NCBI GenBank assembly: GCA_016748015.1
Contig: JAAOMT010000694.1
Location: forward strand, 310,001 to 374,000
DNA: 64,000 nt
Source: Geosiphon pyriformis
Taxonomy: Eukaryota; Glomeromycota; Glomeromycetes; Archaeosporales; Geosiphonaceae
Direction of reading: 5' to 3'
A program made the translations under genes and the position numbers. The notes beneath the pieces are model-generated. The model made no database searches, was not told the DNA's origin, and saw nothing but the letters and a program-made list of their open reading frames with translations. Shown here one piece after another: positions 33,324-47,419 of this stretch. Positions within the stretch are counted from its first letter, which is position 1, and every line of letters begins with the position of its first letter.

Positions 33324-35194
33324 TGAGTAAGAGGTAGAGATACCGAAAGTGCACCTAAACTGTCCATTTTGGCCAAAAGGCCCAGAACCGTTTCCATTAG
33401 ACACTTCATGCTGTCTTCCAGCTTAGACACTGAAGACATATCAAAAGACACCACTCCCGCGACATTTCCACCACTAGTGAACACACTCGAACCCTCACTC
33501 ATTACTACATCTGCCCCTTGATCCTGTGATAAAGAGGTCACCAACGGCTGACATCCAGGGCTAGGCTGGGAAACCATTGGCCCAAGTGCATCCAACCTCT
33601 TAGCCAGCTTACCAACTTGCTCCGCGAGGCTGGCGAGACTGCGCTCAAGAGCAGCAAACCTATCATTGACTTCCATCGTAACTGGTTGGGATGGCTTCAT
33701 CTCTGAAGAGGAGCCATTTGTTACCACAACTTTCTGACCAGAGAGGGGGAGCGAAAAAGACCCGCGAGCAACCTTTGCCCAAGAGAGACCACCAAAAGAG
33801 ACTGGACAGGCAACCAGAGTCGAGCGTTTGGCATAGATGGTTGCCAGCCTGCTTTTATCCGTATCCGAGAAAACCCTATACAGTGAACTACTAGAAGACA
33901 ATTTCCCACCAACTGCACAACCCAATGATGTGTGACCCAATTTCTCACACTTGGCGCATCTAGCAGAAATAAGATAAGACCAGCGGAGATTGGTGTTTCT
34001 GAGTACTGGCGTGGTCCCCACAGCAGCATCCAATGATTCAGCAAAGTTGAAACAAACAACAGCACACTTGGCCCGAGCATACGTAACAGAATGACGATCA
34101 ATGACGCACATTTTCTCACTCACAGATCTAACAAAGTCCCAGATATCATGAGCATTGGTTCTCATCGGCAACGTATAGAGCAGTGCCCTATGTTGGTCCC
34201 TAACATCCCATGCTTCCTTGTCTGAATCAGCCCTAGCCATACGCACAGCATTTTTCCTGATTAAGATGGACCACTTAGCTGCAGCCAAATCAGCTTAATC
34301 CGATTGTTCAAATTCCACCACTGCCTTCTGCCACAGCCCGATTAACTGCATCTTGATCGTCCTAATAACTCCAAACTCGGATAGTGCAGCATGCACAGCC
34401 TCAGCCGATGTTCCAACCGGAATTTCTTTCACGACCACAGCCCGATCTAATTGCCCAGATGCTTTTTTGAGATTGGCGTTTACTAAGATCTTCGCATTCG
34501 CAGCTTTATCAGTAGCTTTCATTAGACTCGATTCGGAAGTGAATGTCGTCCTGATGATTCCTGAGAATTTTGAGGGGGTAGATGCCCCCCCAAAACCATT
34601 GATTCCAGAAAACAACTTCCTCATCACCACAAGTTTTTCCTGAGAAGATTTGCCAGCCACTTTATCCAAGCCAATATCCAATGCGAATGATTTCTTAACT
34701 AAAACATTGACCAAATTTCTCACAGAAGGAGGGAGCTCAAGAGGAGCATCCGAGAGAACACCATCATCACTACCATTTTTTGAGAAGTCAATTTTCTCCA
34801 ATGGCTTGTCCAACGCCTTTTTGGTTTTAATCTTCAAACTTGTGGGCATCTGATCATAATCTCTACCAGCCAGAGCTCCACCTTCACTATAATCAAAGCT
34901 GGTTTCCTCCACCAGACATTCCTCTTCCATATCAATACTTTCAGACTCAGTAGTGTCCCCAGTCTCCGAACTCCATAAACAAATACCAGAAACTTCAGCA
35001 GCAACCCTTCCATTATCAACACCCTCTGTCAACACACCTTCCTTCCTCTTTTTCCTTGATGTAACCGCTTTAAAACCACTCTCAGAACCAGAAACTTTAG
35101 CAGTCTTTTTTATAACAGCAATAACAGAGCCAACAGTGGCCTCGTAATCGAAAAATGGTTTTGATTTATCGTACTGAATGGTAAAAAACTTCTT
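33320..35194 (-). pseudogene. LINE ORF1: RRM-like region and CCHC zinc knuckle
   Basis: The frame is open from 35194 (TAA at 35197-35195 precedes it) to TGA 33322-33320, broken once by TAA 34297-34295. No ATG occurs in the first ~53 codons, so the start codon is lost or lies further in; the first good ATG context is inside S-I-D-M-E-E-E. Order: a basic stretch S-R-K-K-R-K (possible nuclear signal), an acidic region, an RRM-like fold (R-A-V-V-V-K-E-I-P...A-V-V-E-F-E), a zinc knuckle C-A-K-C-E-K-L-G-H-T-S-L-G-C near 33960, and a coiled-coil-like Leu/Ala region (R-F-A-A-L-E-R-S-L onward). ORF1 proteins of LINEs bind element RNA. Confidence 0.85.
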
Positions 35195-35399
35195 TTAAAA
35201 AACTTTTGACTCTTTTTTGGGAATTTTGGACGATAGAGAGAAAGAAGTTTTTAATATTTTTATTTATTTTTTTTTAATGTTTTATCAGCAAAACAAATAA
35301 TTATATATTTATTATATTCATATATGCTTAAGTTATAACCAATAAAACAAATTTTTCTATTATATAATATTAACATTTTAAAAATATTATAAATAGTAA

Positions 35400-36250
35400 T
35401 GCCAATTAGTAAAATATACAACAAAGTCTAATACTAATTTCTAAATACTTATATCTGTTTGTTTTAAACAATTTTAGTTATATTTACAAAGTTTTTTTCT
35501 ATGAGCATCAATCATTTAACTATAACCAAATTAGCAATATTAGCAAATTCAAATTTAATCAAAGTTTTTTACCAAAAACCAATGAATTGTATCTTAATAG
35601 ACATAATCTTACTAAACTTAGAAAATACTGATTCTATAACCAGTTTAAAAAGATATATAAAGATTTTTTTAATAATTATTTTTTAATCTGTATGGCTGTT
35701 TATTTTTTTAATATAATGAAAAAAATTTTTATAGTCATTAATTTATCTTTAAAAGTTTTGTTAAACATTACAGAAAACTTAATATTTAACACAAAAAATT
35801 TGACTAAATTAAAATTCTGTTTTTTTAAAACATGTAATCTAACTAATAGCAACTGTTGAAAGCCAATAAACTTAAAAAATAAAAACATCAAAACATTGTT
35901 ATTATTATTATTCAAATTTTTAAAAAAAAGAATTTTTAGTAGACAATCTATATTGTACATCTTAATATGTATTTTTTTTGGAATAGTTTTGTCTATTTTA
36001 TTGTTAATCTTTAAAGTATTTAAGTTAGCATAATTAGTTTCTTTAGCAATTATATTTTTCATGTTTTTTATATTTAAAATTCTATTAATACTACTGGTTT
36101 TACTAACTGTTTCACTATTTTAAGATTTTTTTTGTTTAATGTTGTTAAATTTTATATCAGTAATGCTAATAAAACTAGTAAACATATTAATTATTTTATT
36201 ATTTATGTTAAATATGTTAAACTTTTTAGGCTTTTTGTAAAAAACACTAT
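35400..36250 (-). pseudogene. ORF1 relic of another LINE copy
   Basis: On the minus strand 36062-35700 is open for 120 codons. Its part L-V-K-F-F-V...F-N-K...K-L-M-T-I-K-I-F-F follows L-V-N-V-L-V...L-D-K...K-L-V-V-M-R-K-L-F of the young ORF1. The DNA at 35580-35645 aligns base by base with 34330-34400, with C/G in the young copy replaced by T/A. It lies just outside the 5' end of the young LINE. It is a separate, much older insertion or part of the copy at 20936-26040. Confidence 0.7.
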
Positions 36251-39200
36251 AAAAATATATATTCTTAATGTGTTTTTTTTTATGTTTGAATAAGTTTTTA
36301 AACTTTCCAAATTAGAACTAAAACTATCAGCAAAAGAGTTTATTAGTTTTATTATAACAAAAAGTAATATGTTAAAAGAAATAACTAAAAAAAATAAAAA
36401 AAATTATTTTTTTGACAACTTTATGATTTTATTATAATTAAAGAATCAACAAAAAAAAGAGTTTTTTTTAAGATTTTAAATTTATTTATGTTATATTTAA
36501 TTATTAATTGTTTTTTATTAATACTTATATAATTAATTAATTTGTTTTTTTTAAAAAATTTTAAAGAAATTCTTAAAGTTTATATTTGTATTTATTAAAA
36601 AATTTTATAAATAACAACAAATTTTAATAATAATATATTTATTCTAACTATAAATAATTTTAATTTTATAATCTTAAATTTAACTAATTTATTTAATTAA
36701 ATAATAAAAACAATTAATGTAATTTTAATTAAATATTGTTTTAAACAAATCTTAATTTTTTTATTTTTTAAAGCTCTGATTACATCAAAATTAGTTTTTA
36801 TAAATTAAGTATTTTTTAAAATAAGCTTTTAAATTACTTATAATATTAAAATATAGAAATTAGTTTAATTATAGTTTTATGTTTTATTTAGTTAAATAAT
36901 ATTAAACTTTTTTATTATTTTAATAACATAATCTATATAATCTAGAATTATTTTGTGATATAATTTCTTAATTAATTTAAAACTACTATTATATTTAAAT
37001 TTAATATATTAAAAATCACAAATTTAATTTGATATTTTTATAATAACTGCAAATTATTAAATATAAATAAAATTAAATAATAATAATATTTTTATTTTGT
37101 TTTATTATATTATTACAAATAATTTTATTTGTATTCAATTTTTTAATTTTATTGATTATATATTAGCATATTATTAAGATTTTTTATTTTATTTTATTAA
37201 GAACATAATTAATTTGTTTATGTATTGCTTTATTTTAAATATTAAATAAATATACTTTAAATAAACTAAGATAATAAATTTTATTTGTCTGTTAATTAAA
37301 ATAAAATACATAAATATTTTGTGTTTAATTATAATTATAAACAATAGTATTAATATTATAATAATTATCTTTATTTTTTATCATAAAATATTTGTTTACT
37401 AATTTTTTTGTTGTTTTATTATTTTTGCTGTGATAATTTCTTTTTAATTTAGTTTTAATTAAATGTTTTTATATTTTTTTTTATAAATATCATAATATAA
37501 ATCATTTTAAAAATATTAATTAGTATTATTATTTACAAAATATATTATATTTTAAAAATTTTAATATGTTATTGTTTTTAAAATCTGCAATAAAATTATA
37601 ATAAATTAATTTTTGATTTTTAATTGTTAAAAATATAAGCAATTAAATAATTAGTTTATATTTTTACTAAGATTTAATAATTTATAAATTTTAGTGTAAT
37701 TTTTTAAAAAAAAATTTATAGCCATAACAACAAATTATATCAATAATCATTTTAATTTTTAATTATAAATATGTAGTATAATATTTGTTATTAAGTAATT
37801 TTTAATATAATTAATTTTTAACATATTAATATATGTTTTTTAATAAAATAATATAGTACAATTTTAATAATAATAATTTTGTTTATTAATATGTCTTTTT
37901 TTAAAATATTGACTAGTAATTATTTTTTTGCTATTTATGTTTTTAATTAAGTAATTAAAAATATATTTTATTTAAATTTAAAGAAAACTTAAAATATTTT
38001 ATGTAATTCAGTAAACTTTTCTCTTTAAATTTTTTTTGAATAGTTATAATTACAACTTATTTCCAAAAAATGAATTGCTTTTTTGTATTTAATTAAACAA
38101 TTATAATTATTATTATTTATATGCAGATAATTTTATATATTAATTTTTATTGTTTTGTAATTTTTTTATATTATATTTAACAAATTAAATAAGTTTTATT
38201 ATTATTACACAGTTTTCTGGCAGTAAGAAATTAGATTAGATCTATAATAACTATTGTTTTATTTTTATTGTGCTGTCTATGTTCTTTTGGGGTTTTTTTT
38301 TCATCTTTTTAACATAACAAAAAATTAGTAAACCTAACAAAAAAACAAACAATATATTGATATACCTTAATTATATTATAAAAGCTCTATATTTTTTATA
38401 ATTTTTTGTATTGTTGGATCTATTCATTACTTGTTTTATGTTTACTTTACAAAATATCATTTTTTTTTCGACAGAATTAACATAAAATATTAATATCTTG
38501 TACAATAAAAATTTTATTATATTATTATTTATACTATTAAAATATATATACATATTTTTTAAAAGTTAATAAATGCTCAAATATTCTATTCTGTTCTTGA
38601 TATTTGTTTATGTTGTTATACTAATGTCTAAAATGCTATTGTATTTAATATCTTCAAATATTATTTTAAAACTTATACAAATTTTAAGATAAGATAAAAA
38701 AAAAGTTTACAGTTATTAATACCAATATAACAGATTGTTTATTTAAATATATTATTTATCTTTTGTTATTTAAATAATTGTTTGTTCTCTTTTTGCTGTT
38801 TTTTATTACTAGTTAAACTATTAATTTCATAATTTCTAACTTAAATACTAATAAAAATCACGTTTTTTTTGTGATTACAATTTTATTATCTCAAATTATA
38901 ATATCTAAAATAATGATATTTATTATTTTTTAATTTTGTTTGCAAAAAACTGTTGTATTATAAAAGAAAAATTTAATAAGATCTAGTTTTATAGAAGTAA
39001 ATTCAATATATATAAAATAATTAAACTTGATTTTACTATTGTAAAATATTATACTGTTAACTTGTATAATAAAAATTAAATTAAGTTTTTTTAAAAACTC
39101 TGAACCAATAAATATATTAAAAAAATTTTGTATAGTAATAGTTTGTAAATACATGTTTCAAAATTTGAGTTTTGACTAAATTACTTTGTTAATTATCAAA

Positions 39201-41839
39201 AAACATAGGATTTTACTGACAAGTTTACTTTAATTACTTGTGTTTATAATAATGTGATTCTTAATTAAACTAACTAAATGCCTAAAACTTACATAAAAAT
39301 TTCAGATTAATTTATTATATAACTTATAATATTAACTAATATTAATTTGCTTAGATATATAGTAACAAAAAATTCCAGTATTTTATTAATATAATGTAAA
39401 ATTTTTATATGGCTATTAACTAACTTGGATGCTTGTTATAAAAAACACAAGATTTTTAAATAAATTTATGTTCTAAAAATTACTAATACTTTTGTTATTT
39501 TTTTGATAATCATAATATATTTAGTTTTATGTATATTATTAACTTTTTTGCTATCACAAAATATTTTTTGTAACAAATTTGATAATAATTTTGTTAATAA
39601 TATTTTGTCCAAAAAGATGATTTATATAGTAAATTTGATTTTTTATTATTAAAACTGTAAAAATTGATGGTTTTTATATATAATAATTTAACATATTAAG
39701 TAAATAAAATAATTTATACAATTTTTCTCTTTTAAAGCTAATTTTAATAAATAGATTATGACAATTTACAAGAGAGAAAATCGAAAATTTTAATAAAATG
39801 TCTGTAAAAAACATCATAAAATAATTATTACCTAAATTTGAAACAGTTTATAATATTTTTAACAGATTATAGAAATTATTATTTTTTAATAAGCATTCTG
39901 ATTTTATCAAAAGCCAACAATATTTTTAATAAATATTTATTTAGCTTTTCCAACATAATTACAAGTTTTTTATAGTAAGCTGTTATTTTTTTTAAATGTT
40001 CTTAATTTAAGATCTTTTGATATTATTACTGTTTATGTTTTTTTAAATTGAGCTTGCAAATATTTTATTTGATAACAAACTGAAATTTTCAAAATTGCTA
40101 AGTTTTATCTTATCTTTAATATTGTTCTAAAAACTTTTTTGCAAGTTGAATATATTATTATAAATATAACTAATGAGAATATTAAATATATAATTATATG
40201 TTTTTTTTAATATTTTCTCATAAAATTAAAGTTGTATGTTTACAAACTCTAAATACTTGTAAAACAAAGCCACTAAAAAAATAAGCTTTTAAATATGTTT
40301 TTTTAGTGAGTTTATTAGCAATAACCAAATAATTTAGATAGCTGTTTAATTTAGAACTGTATAAATAAATATAAATAATTTAAATATTTTTTTTAACTGC
40401 TAATTTTTACAATAATTTGAACTTTTTTGTCTTGTTAATTTGTATTAGTAATATGTAAAAAGCATAAAACTGCTGTAGTATTTAATTTATTGTGTACTAT
40501 TTTAAATAATAATAAAAATATTAATATAATTTTTTTAAGATTTTATTAATGTACTTTTAAATATGCTTTTTAAGATATTATAATTTAGATTAAATTTTTG
40601 TGTATTGACACTAATTTACAAACCAGATGCTAAAATTTTTTCTATAAAATCAGCATTAAAATAAAAAACAAATAAATAAGTCCAATTTAACTAGTATTAT
40701 AAATTGTATTTTGAAATTTTATTTAAAAAAAATCTTTATTTTCTATTATTTAACCAGTTTTGCTATTTTTTTTAATATATATTACAATATATTTAAACTA
40801 TTTTTCTTATATTATTTTTTATTAATTCATACTGTTTCTTGTTTTTTTTAAAATAAGTCTATAATTTAACTCAGCTATATTTTAACTTTACCTAATTAAT
40901 AATATCTAAATGTTTCTTTTAAATAGTATTAATAACTTTCAAACTATTTTTTCAACAAATATATATTTATTGTTTGCTTATTTTATTGTGTTTTAAAGTA
41001 TTCTGTATAAATTTTATTGGTAATAACATCAAGATAATTTTTTAAATATTGAAAAATAAATTTCAAAATTTGTTTTTAGTTTATGTTGTTAAGTTTATAA
41101 ATATAAAAAAAAATATATAGTGTATATATTTATATTTTGTTGTATTTTCTTTTATTATGAAGTATATTATATTATAAAATAATTGTATACATTAAATTAA
41201 GTTGTCAAATTATTGTTTTTGTAATTAATATTTGATTATATAGCATAAAAAATACTATTTTTTGTCATTTTAAGTAATATATTTATAATAACTAATAGAT
41301 TTAATTTTACAAACAACAATTTATAAAGTATATATTCACTAAAACTATTAATAAATATTCTTATACTTTAGTTATTTTAATAAAATATTATTAAATATAT
41401 TATTATTTAGACTTAAATGTAAATTTGTAAATAATAAAATTATGCTTTATTTAAATATTTTTGAAAAGTTTAAGTATTATTAATTTTGTAAATATATGAA
41501 ACAATCTTTTTTTTTGCTTTTTTTTTAAAATATTTTTAATAATATTATAATTTTGTAATTTTATAATGATTTAATTTATATTAATTTTATATAAAGTTAA
41601 ATGTAATTGAAATTTAAATCAAATAAAGCTATTAAAATATTACATTTTTTAATTATATTAGTTATTTTAAGTTTATATAATCAAATTTTTACTTTGTTTA
41701 ATTTTGTTGTAATTTGTTTTAAATTATATTTAATCAAATTAACAAATAAATACAATGCTTTAGTTTAAAAAAAATTATTTTAATAAAAGTAAGCAAAATT
41801 TATAAATTATTTAGAACTTATTTTATCTAAAATTAATAA
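36251..41839. other. Extremely AT-rich desert, nothing recognised
   Basis: Long A and T runs and no ORF beyond chance. By analogy with 35400-36250 and 41840-42440 it is probably older transposon sequence mutated past recognition. Confidence 0.6.
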
Positions 41840-42440
41840 GATTAAAACAAATTACTTAGAATAATAAAAGAAAAAAAAGCAATATTGTTTAATATATATT
41901 CAAATTTAATAACAAAATAATTTTGTTAAAAAACAACTATTGAGAAAACAATTAATTAATAATATATTAAGATATAATTTAATATATAAAAAATTATAAC
42001 TTATATTAAAAAAAATACTAAACAATAAAATTATTAAAACCAAATAAAGTTAAATAACTATTTAATTAAATTAAAATTAACTTAATAGAATTTTTGTTTA
42101 TTATTATCAAAAACAACTAATTTATAATAATTATTTATTTTATTAAATAACAAAAAGCCAAAATTATAAAAAGAGTTAATGTAGAATTAATAACAGAATT
42201 TATTTATTAAGTTTTAATTTGTTAATATAAATATTTAAAAAATTTAATATTAAACCAATATATATATTTTTTAAATAACATATTAATAAAATTAAGCCAA
42301 AAATTTAATTATTGTTAAAGTTTTTGAGTTTTTATAAAAATAAATAATTAAAATAAATTAATATTATTTTGCATTAAATTATTTAAAGCTATTATTACAA
42401 ATTAAAATAATATGCTAATACATAACAAAAAAACAAATAT
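41840..42440 (+). mobile_element. Ty3 integrase relic (element C family) inside the desert
   Basis: The DNA aligns with 13970-14480 of element C. Blocks such as AATATATATTCAAATTTAA against ACATATATTTAAATTTAAC, TTAAATAACTATTTAA against TAGAACAACTATTTAA, and AATAAAATTAAGCCAAAAAT against CAGAATTAAGTCAAAAATT occur in the same order and spacing. Nearly all differences replace C or G with T or A. No protein can be read. Confidence 0.6.
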
Positions 42441-45400
42441 TATATAGTAATAAAACAATTAACAGAAATAAATTATATTTTGTATAAATTTAATATATAT
42501 GTTTGTTTTATAAATATCTTAATTGCTAATTTTCACAAAAAGTTTTTAAACTAATATAGTTTTATGTTTTAATCAAAATTTTTAAAATTCAATAACAAAT
42601 ATTTTTTGTATTTTTTAGTAATTATTTATTTAACAATATTTTTTAAAAGTTAACAACATATATATTAAGAAAAAAAACTAAGATTTTTTGTTTTACATGT
42701 TTAGAATAAAAGATATAAGAATATTAAGTTATTAATTCTTAGACTATAAATTTATAATTAAATTAATAATTACATTATTAACTTTATTTTAAAATTAGAG
42801 TAGCTTATATATATAACTAAATATAATTGAATAATTAAAAATAATTGAATTATAACATTATAATATACTTATTAAAAACAACATATCTATAAGTTACAGT
42901 TATTTTAAAATTAAAATTAAAAATAATTTGCTCAAGTTTGAATTTAATAATTAGTAAATATAACTGATAAATTTTTTTTAAGCTAATAATTCTAAAAATA
43001 TTTTATTATTTGTTTTTAAATAAAACTTAAAGCAAACAACCTGAATAGATTGCAATATTAAATTTATGTTAAAATTAACAAATTTGCTGTTTTAAATGCA
43101 CAGTTATCAAAAATAATTATCTTAATTCTATTATTAATTACTTATATAATATTATTTATTCGTGTAATACTACTAATGCAAAAATACAAAAAAAATTTCC
43201 AAAAAATTTGAAGCTAGAAACTAGTTTTTAAAGCAATAAAAATATAGTGTTATTTACAGTATATTAAATTTTTACACAAATTTCACAAATATTATCAACA
43301 ATTTTGTTTAACAAAAAACCAAAAAAAACAATATTTTGTCTAAATTAATTTTTTTGTAAAAACTGTTTTATTTCATATAATGTCCAATATTATTAAAATT
43401 ATCTATTGTAATATATGTATTTAAAAAATTTCTTCAATTAAAAATTATTTAAAATTTTAAAATTCATATCAAGTTACATATACCAATTAAAATAACTCTA
43501 ATTTTACTCTAATCGAATGCAAAAAATTGATATTAAGAGCTTTAAAAATGCAAATTTTGGGAAAAAACTTATTTAATTAATGTCAAATTTGAACTAAATA
43601 TTTCGAAAACTAATTACTAATGTTAAAATTACAAATAATTACAAAATTTGGTTTTAAAATTACTATTTTTTGCAATAATTAAACTAAACTTGAAATCAAG
43701 CTTAAATAAAAAAAATCAATATTAAAATCAAAAATATTAATTTTGAATATACAAATAATATTACAATTTTTTTCCAACTTAACAAAACAAAACTAAAGTA
43801 TGCCACTGAAAACAATAAAAATTACTTAGTCACTTTTTTTTGCTCAAAATTACCAATTTTATTTTGGTTTCAAATTAAGAAAATTTTGCCCAAACCAAAC
43901 ACAAAAAAACTTAAAGTTTTGGTTTAATTAATTATCTTAATATAATTATTGAAAATTTTGTTATAAAATTAAGAAATTTTAATTAGATTAGTTTTAAATG
44001 AATTAGTATTAGTTATTAATTTATAGTGTAATAAAAATATTGAAAAAATATTTTTGTTCATTTTATTTTTAAATAAAAGAGATTTGTATTAGTAAATTGT
44101 ATTTTTTTAAAATATTTAAACTTCTTAATTATTATAAAATGTATTTTTTAAGTTTTATTTTTTGCAAAATTTTTAACAAATTTTTAAAATATTTATTGCC
44201 ATATAGTTTGAAATAATACATGATTTAATTATAATATTTAGTTGTATATGTAAATTATTACAAATTAAGTTATTGATAAAATAAAAGACAAAAATAATTA
44301 ATATAAATAATAAGATAAGAAAAATAATTTTATGCTAATTTTCGGTTCAAATAGATAACAGATAAACGAGAAACTACAAATAATGTAAAATTAATTAAAT
44401 ATGTTAACAATTTAATAAATATAATTAATTTGAAAAACTCAGTTGTTAATTTTTCCAAAAAAATTTGAAAATAGAAATAATGTTTATGATTTTTAACAAA
44501 AAATAATACATTGTTATAATTTTAATAATTTTAAAATTTCAGCAGTTATTTATTTAAGAAATTATAAAAGCAAGTTTTTTATTTATTAAGTTAATTTTAA
44601 CAAAATACAAATTAAAAAAAATTAATTGCAGAAACTTGATTTCTATCTTCTTTGAAATTTATTGCCTCAAAAAAGAATTGTATAAAAGATATAAGATGTA
44701 AGGTTTAAGGTTTTAGGTTGGATGTGAAAAAGTAGTTTTCTTCTGGAAAAAATTTTTTAATTAAATTCCCTGCTAAAATGCAAGAAATATTTAAAAAATA
44801 ACAAAACCCAAGTAAGGCCCTTATAAAATGCCTATCTTAATCTATTTGTTTAAAATTTTGTTTTTATAAAAATTTCTTTGTCGAAATTAATGAAGTTTTT
44901 TGATTTTAGGATCCTGTTAATTATTTTTTTAAAAAAAACAATGTAATACTTTACTTTCAATTAAGAGCATGTTATTACTGGAAAGTTATATTGAAAAAAA
45001 AAATTTTGAATGTGGAAATTGCCAATTATTATTTGTTGAAATTTATTTTGCAGCATAAAATTTTTTAGAATATTTTGTACTTTAAGTTTTATTAAAAAAT
45101 TTAATTTTTTACCAAACTCCTTAGATTTGCTAAAAATAATAGTATTATAGTAAATTTTTCTATTCAGTTACTATATATTAATTATATAGGATAATATTTT
45201 ACTTTAAAAATAAATTTTTGACTTGATTATTGACTCAATTGTTTAAACTTTTTTAGAAAAATTTAATTAACATAGTCTAAAATTTCTAAATCTCTTTCTT
45301 ATTATTCCAAATTTTATTTATTAAATATAATTAGCTTTAAAATAAATAAAAACTATTTGTAATTTTCAATCTTTGTTGATTAAATTTGATTTTTTTTATT

Positions 45401-46299
45401 GAATAATTTACAATATTTAATTCAAAAGCTCTTTTTTTTATTATCTCACTTATTTTATTGTTTTTAATCCTTTATATATGTTTTTATCTTTTAGTTTCAA
45501 ATTTAAATTAAATCAAAAATTTATTTTTAATTAACTAATAAATCAAAATTAATATTATTTAAAAATTTGGTCTTTAATATACAATTTTAAAAGTATTTAT
45601 AGAAAATATGTAGATATATTTTAAATCACATTTTTTATTTGTTTATAATTAATCAAAGTATTTATTAATTTTATACAAAAATAATATTTAATTATCAAAT
45701 TTTCATAAAATATATTTAGAAAGATCATTCCAAGCTTGTTTAAATACAATTTAAGTTCTGGATAATTAAATAATAGTGTGAAATATGACAAAAATCATAA
45801 CTATAAAAGATTCTCTGTTAACTTTGGAATCATATAGAATGATATTTTTTGTGTAAAATATTTTCTATTAAATCCTTATTGGAATTGTGTGAAAACATTT
45901 TTTCAGAAAAAAAAATTTTTTTAATATTTTAATTTTTATAATTTGACTTGTTTTTTATGATGTGTTTTAATTATTGCAAATTTATATTGGAATGTAAAAT
46001 TACAATTTATTGTATGTCCAGAATAGATTTTTTATACATAAGTATGATAATAGTTTATTATTTAAATAAGAGCTTCTTTTAATTTTATTAAGTAAATAAA
46101 TGAATAACTAAATAACACAATTAATTCAAAAAATTGATAATCTAGATATTTAATAGATAAGCTAATCAAAAAATTTAGAATAAAAGGAATTAGAAAAAAA
46201 ATATGAAATTTACACTTTAAAAAATGAGGATATTTATATAATATAATAAAGATCTGTTTCCATAAATGATCAAAAAAAGAAAAAGAAAACATCTATTGG
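42441..46299. other. AT-rich desert, nothing recognised
   Basis: No gene seen. 43150-43950 is A-rich on plus and may be another element relic. TTGACTTGATTATTGACTCA near 45220 recalls the tandem repeat of the element B LTR. The ORF at 46062-46292 (minus) is hydrophobic low-complexity sequence. Confidence 0.5.
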
Positions 46300-47139
46300 A
46301 CTCAAGTAATTTGCCTGAATGTTTGGAGGCACTTTTGGCCATGAAATATGAACACCATGTTTTTTATGCTGTGACCATTTATATTATTCAGTCTAATATA
46401 TTAATTTTCACATAAAAGATATGCATCCTATGGTTTTAAGAGGGATGTGAATTTAATTTCCCATACTGATTGTATTTAGCCATTTTAGGATAATCAAGTC
46501 AAAAAAAATGAGTCATGAAGATCTGCTTAATATTATATTAGTCTGCATAATATTATAAAAAGTTTCAAAAAGTAATGCTTTGTTTTTAATAATTACATAT
46601 TAAAAACTCAGAAGATATCTTCAAATTAATTTTATTAAAAAAGTCTAGTTAACTCCATCCTTGTATTCTTGAATTCTTGTTTTCGTGTTTTCATGTGAAA
46701 AACAAACACGTAATTTTTGATAAACTTAGAAGCAGTAACATATATAAAAAGGTGTTCTCTGCCTTTAAGCAAAATTTTATCCTATATGGGATTACTTTTA
46801 TTTTTATTGGCAATGAATTACCAATGTCTACTAATTCACAAACACAATAGTTATAACCAATATGACTAACAACTCACCACTTATGACTCACAAATTCAAA
46901 AAACACTAAAAAAATCTAAGAGAGATTTATTTTTGTCTCCAGTTGTACTGATAATTGCAGCAGATCTCTAAGATTAAAACCTTTAGGTAAGAGTGTTGAC
47001 ATATCTTTTCTAGCTCTAAGTATTGGGTAAAAAAGGAGAGTATTTTTTAATGGAAGAACTCCAACCTTAACCAAAAAAACTCAACCAAGCATGGAGTTTC
47101 CAACTTCTTTATATCACCAAATGTGGTGTTCTCTAATCA
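46300..47139. other. Less AT-rich island, no gene identified
   Basis: Composition changes visibly here. It includes a promoter-like TATATAAAAAGG near 46740 and sequence 46840-46905 related to the 40-bp repeat further right. Possibly an LTR or other element of a different family; I cannot assign it. Confidence 0.35.
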
Positions 47140-47300
47140 TTGTACATGCACCTATTCTGCCGAATGTTTATTTTCACTTATGGTCTATGAAATAAATTGT
47201 TATACTTCTGTGCATGTACCCATTTTGCCAAATGTCTGCTTCCACTTATGATCAATGACAATAATTGTTATTGTTTCCACTTATGGTTATTGATGTACAT
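47140..47300 (+). repeat. 65-70 bp tandem repeat, about 2.5 copies
   Basis: GTACATGCACCTATTCTGCC begins unit one and GTGCATGTACCCATTTTGCC begins unit two. A third, partial unit starts at TTCCACTTATGGTTATTG. Confidence 0.75.
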
Positions 47301-47419
47301 CATGGATTAAACTGTCCCTATCTACTATTTAGTGAATAGAATGGGCTTGGCAAATTAGCAAAAAAAAAAGACCCTATTGAGATTAACACTAGTTTAATAC
47401 CAACAATTGACGGATAAAT

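Larger units (their letters stand above)
28494..35255 (-). mobile_element. Non-LTR retrotransposon (LINE, Tad/I-like), young copy
   Basis: It is complete in layout on the minus strand: a short 5' region (35255-35195), ORF1 (35194-33320), ORF2 (33323-28635), a 3' UTR and a poly(A) tail (28512-28494). ORF1 has an RRM-like region and a CCHC knuckle. ORF2 has APE endonuclease, RT and RNase H. APE plus RNase H places it with the Tad1/I-type LINEs. It is visibly richer in G+C than everything around it, so it inserted late. No clear target-site duplication could be read because the 5' end is uncertain. Confidence 0.92.

Noticed and set aside
46062-46292. Minus-strand ORF of 76 codons with hydrophobic content
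   Set aside because: Phe/Ile/Leu-rich sequence expected from AT-rich DNA; no conserved motif or gene context.
36251-46299. Organellar (mitochondrial) DNA, because of extreme A+T
   Set aside because: No organellar genes or rRNA, and nuclear transposon relics are traceable inside.
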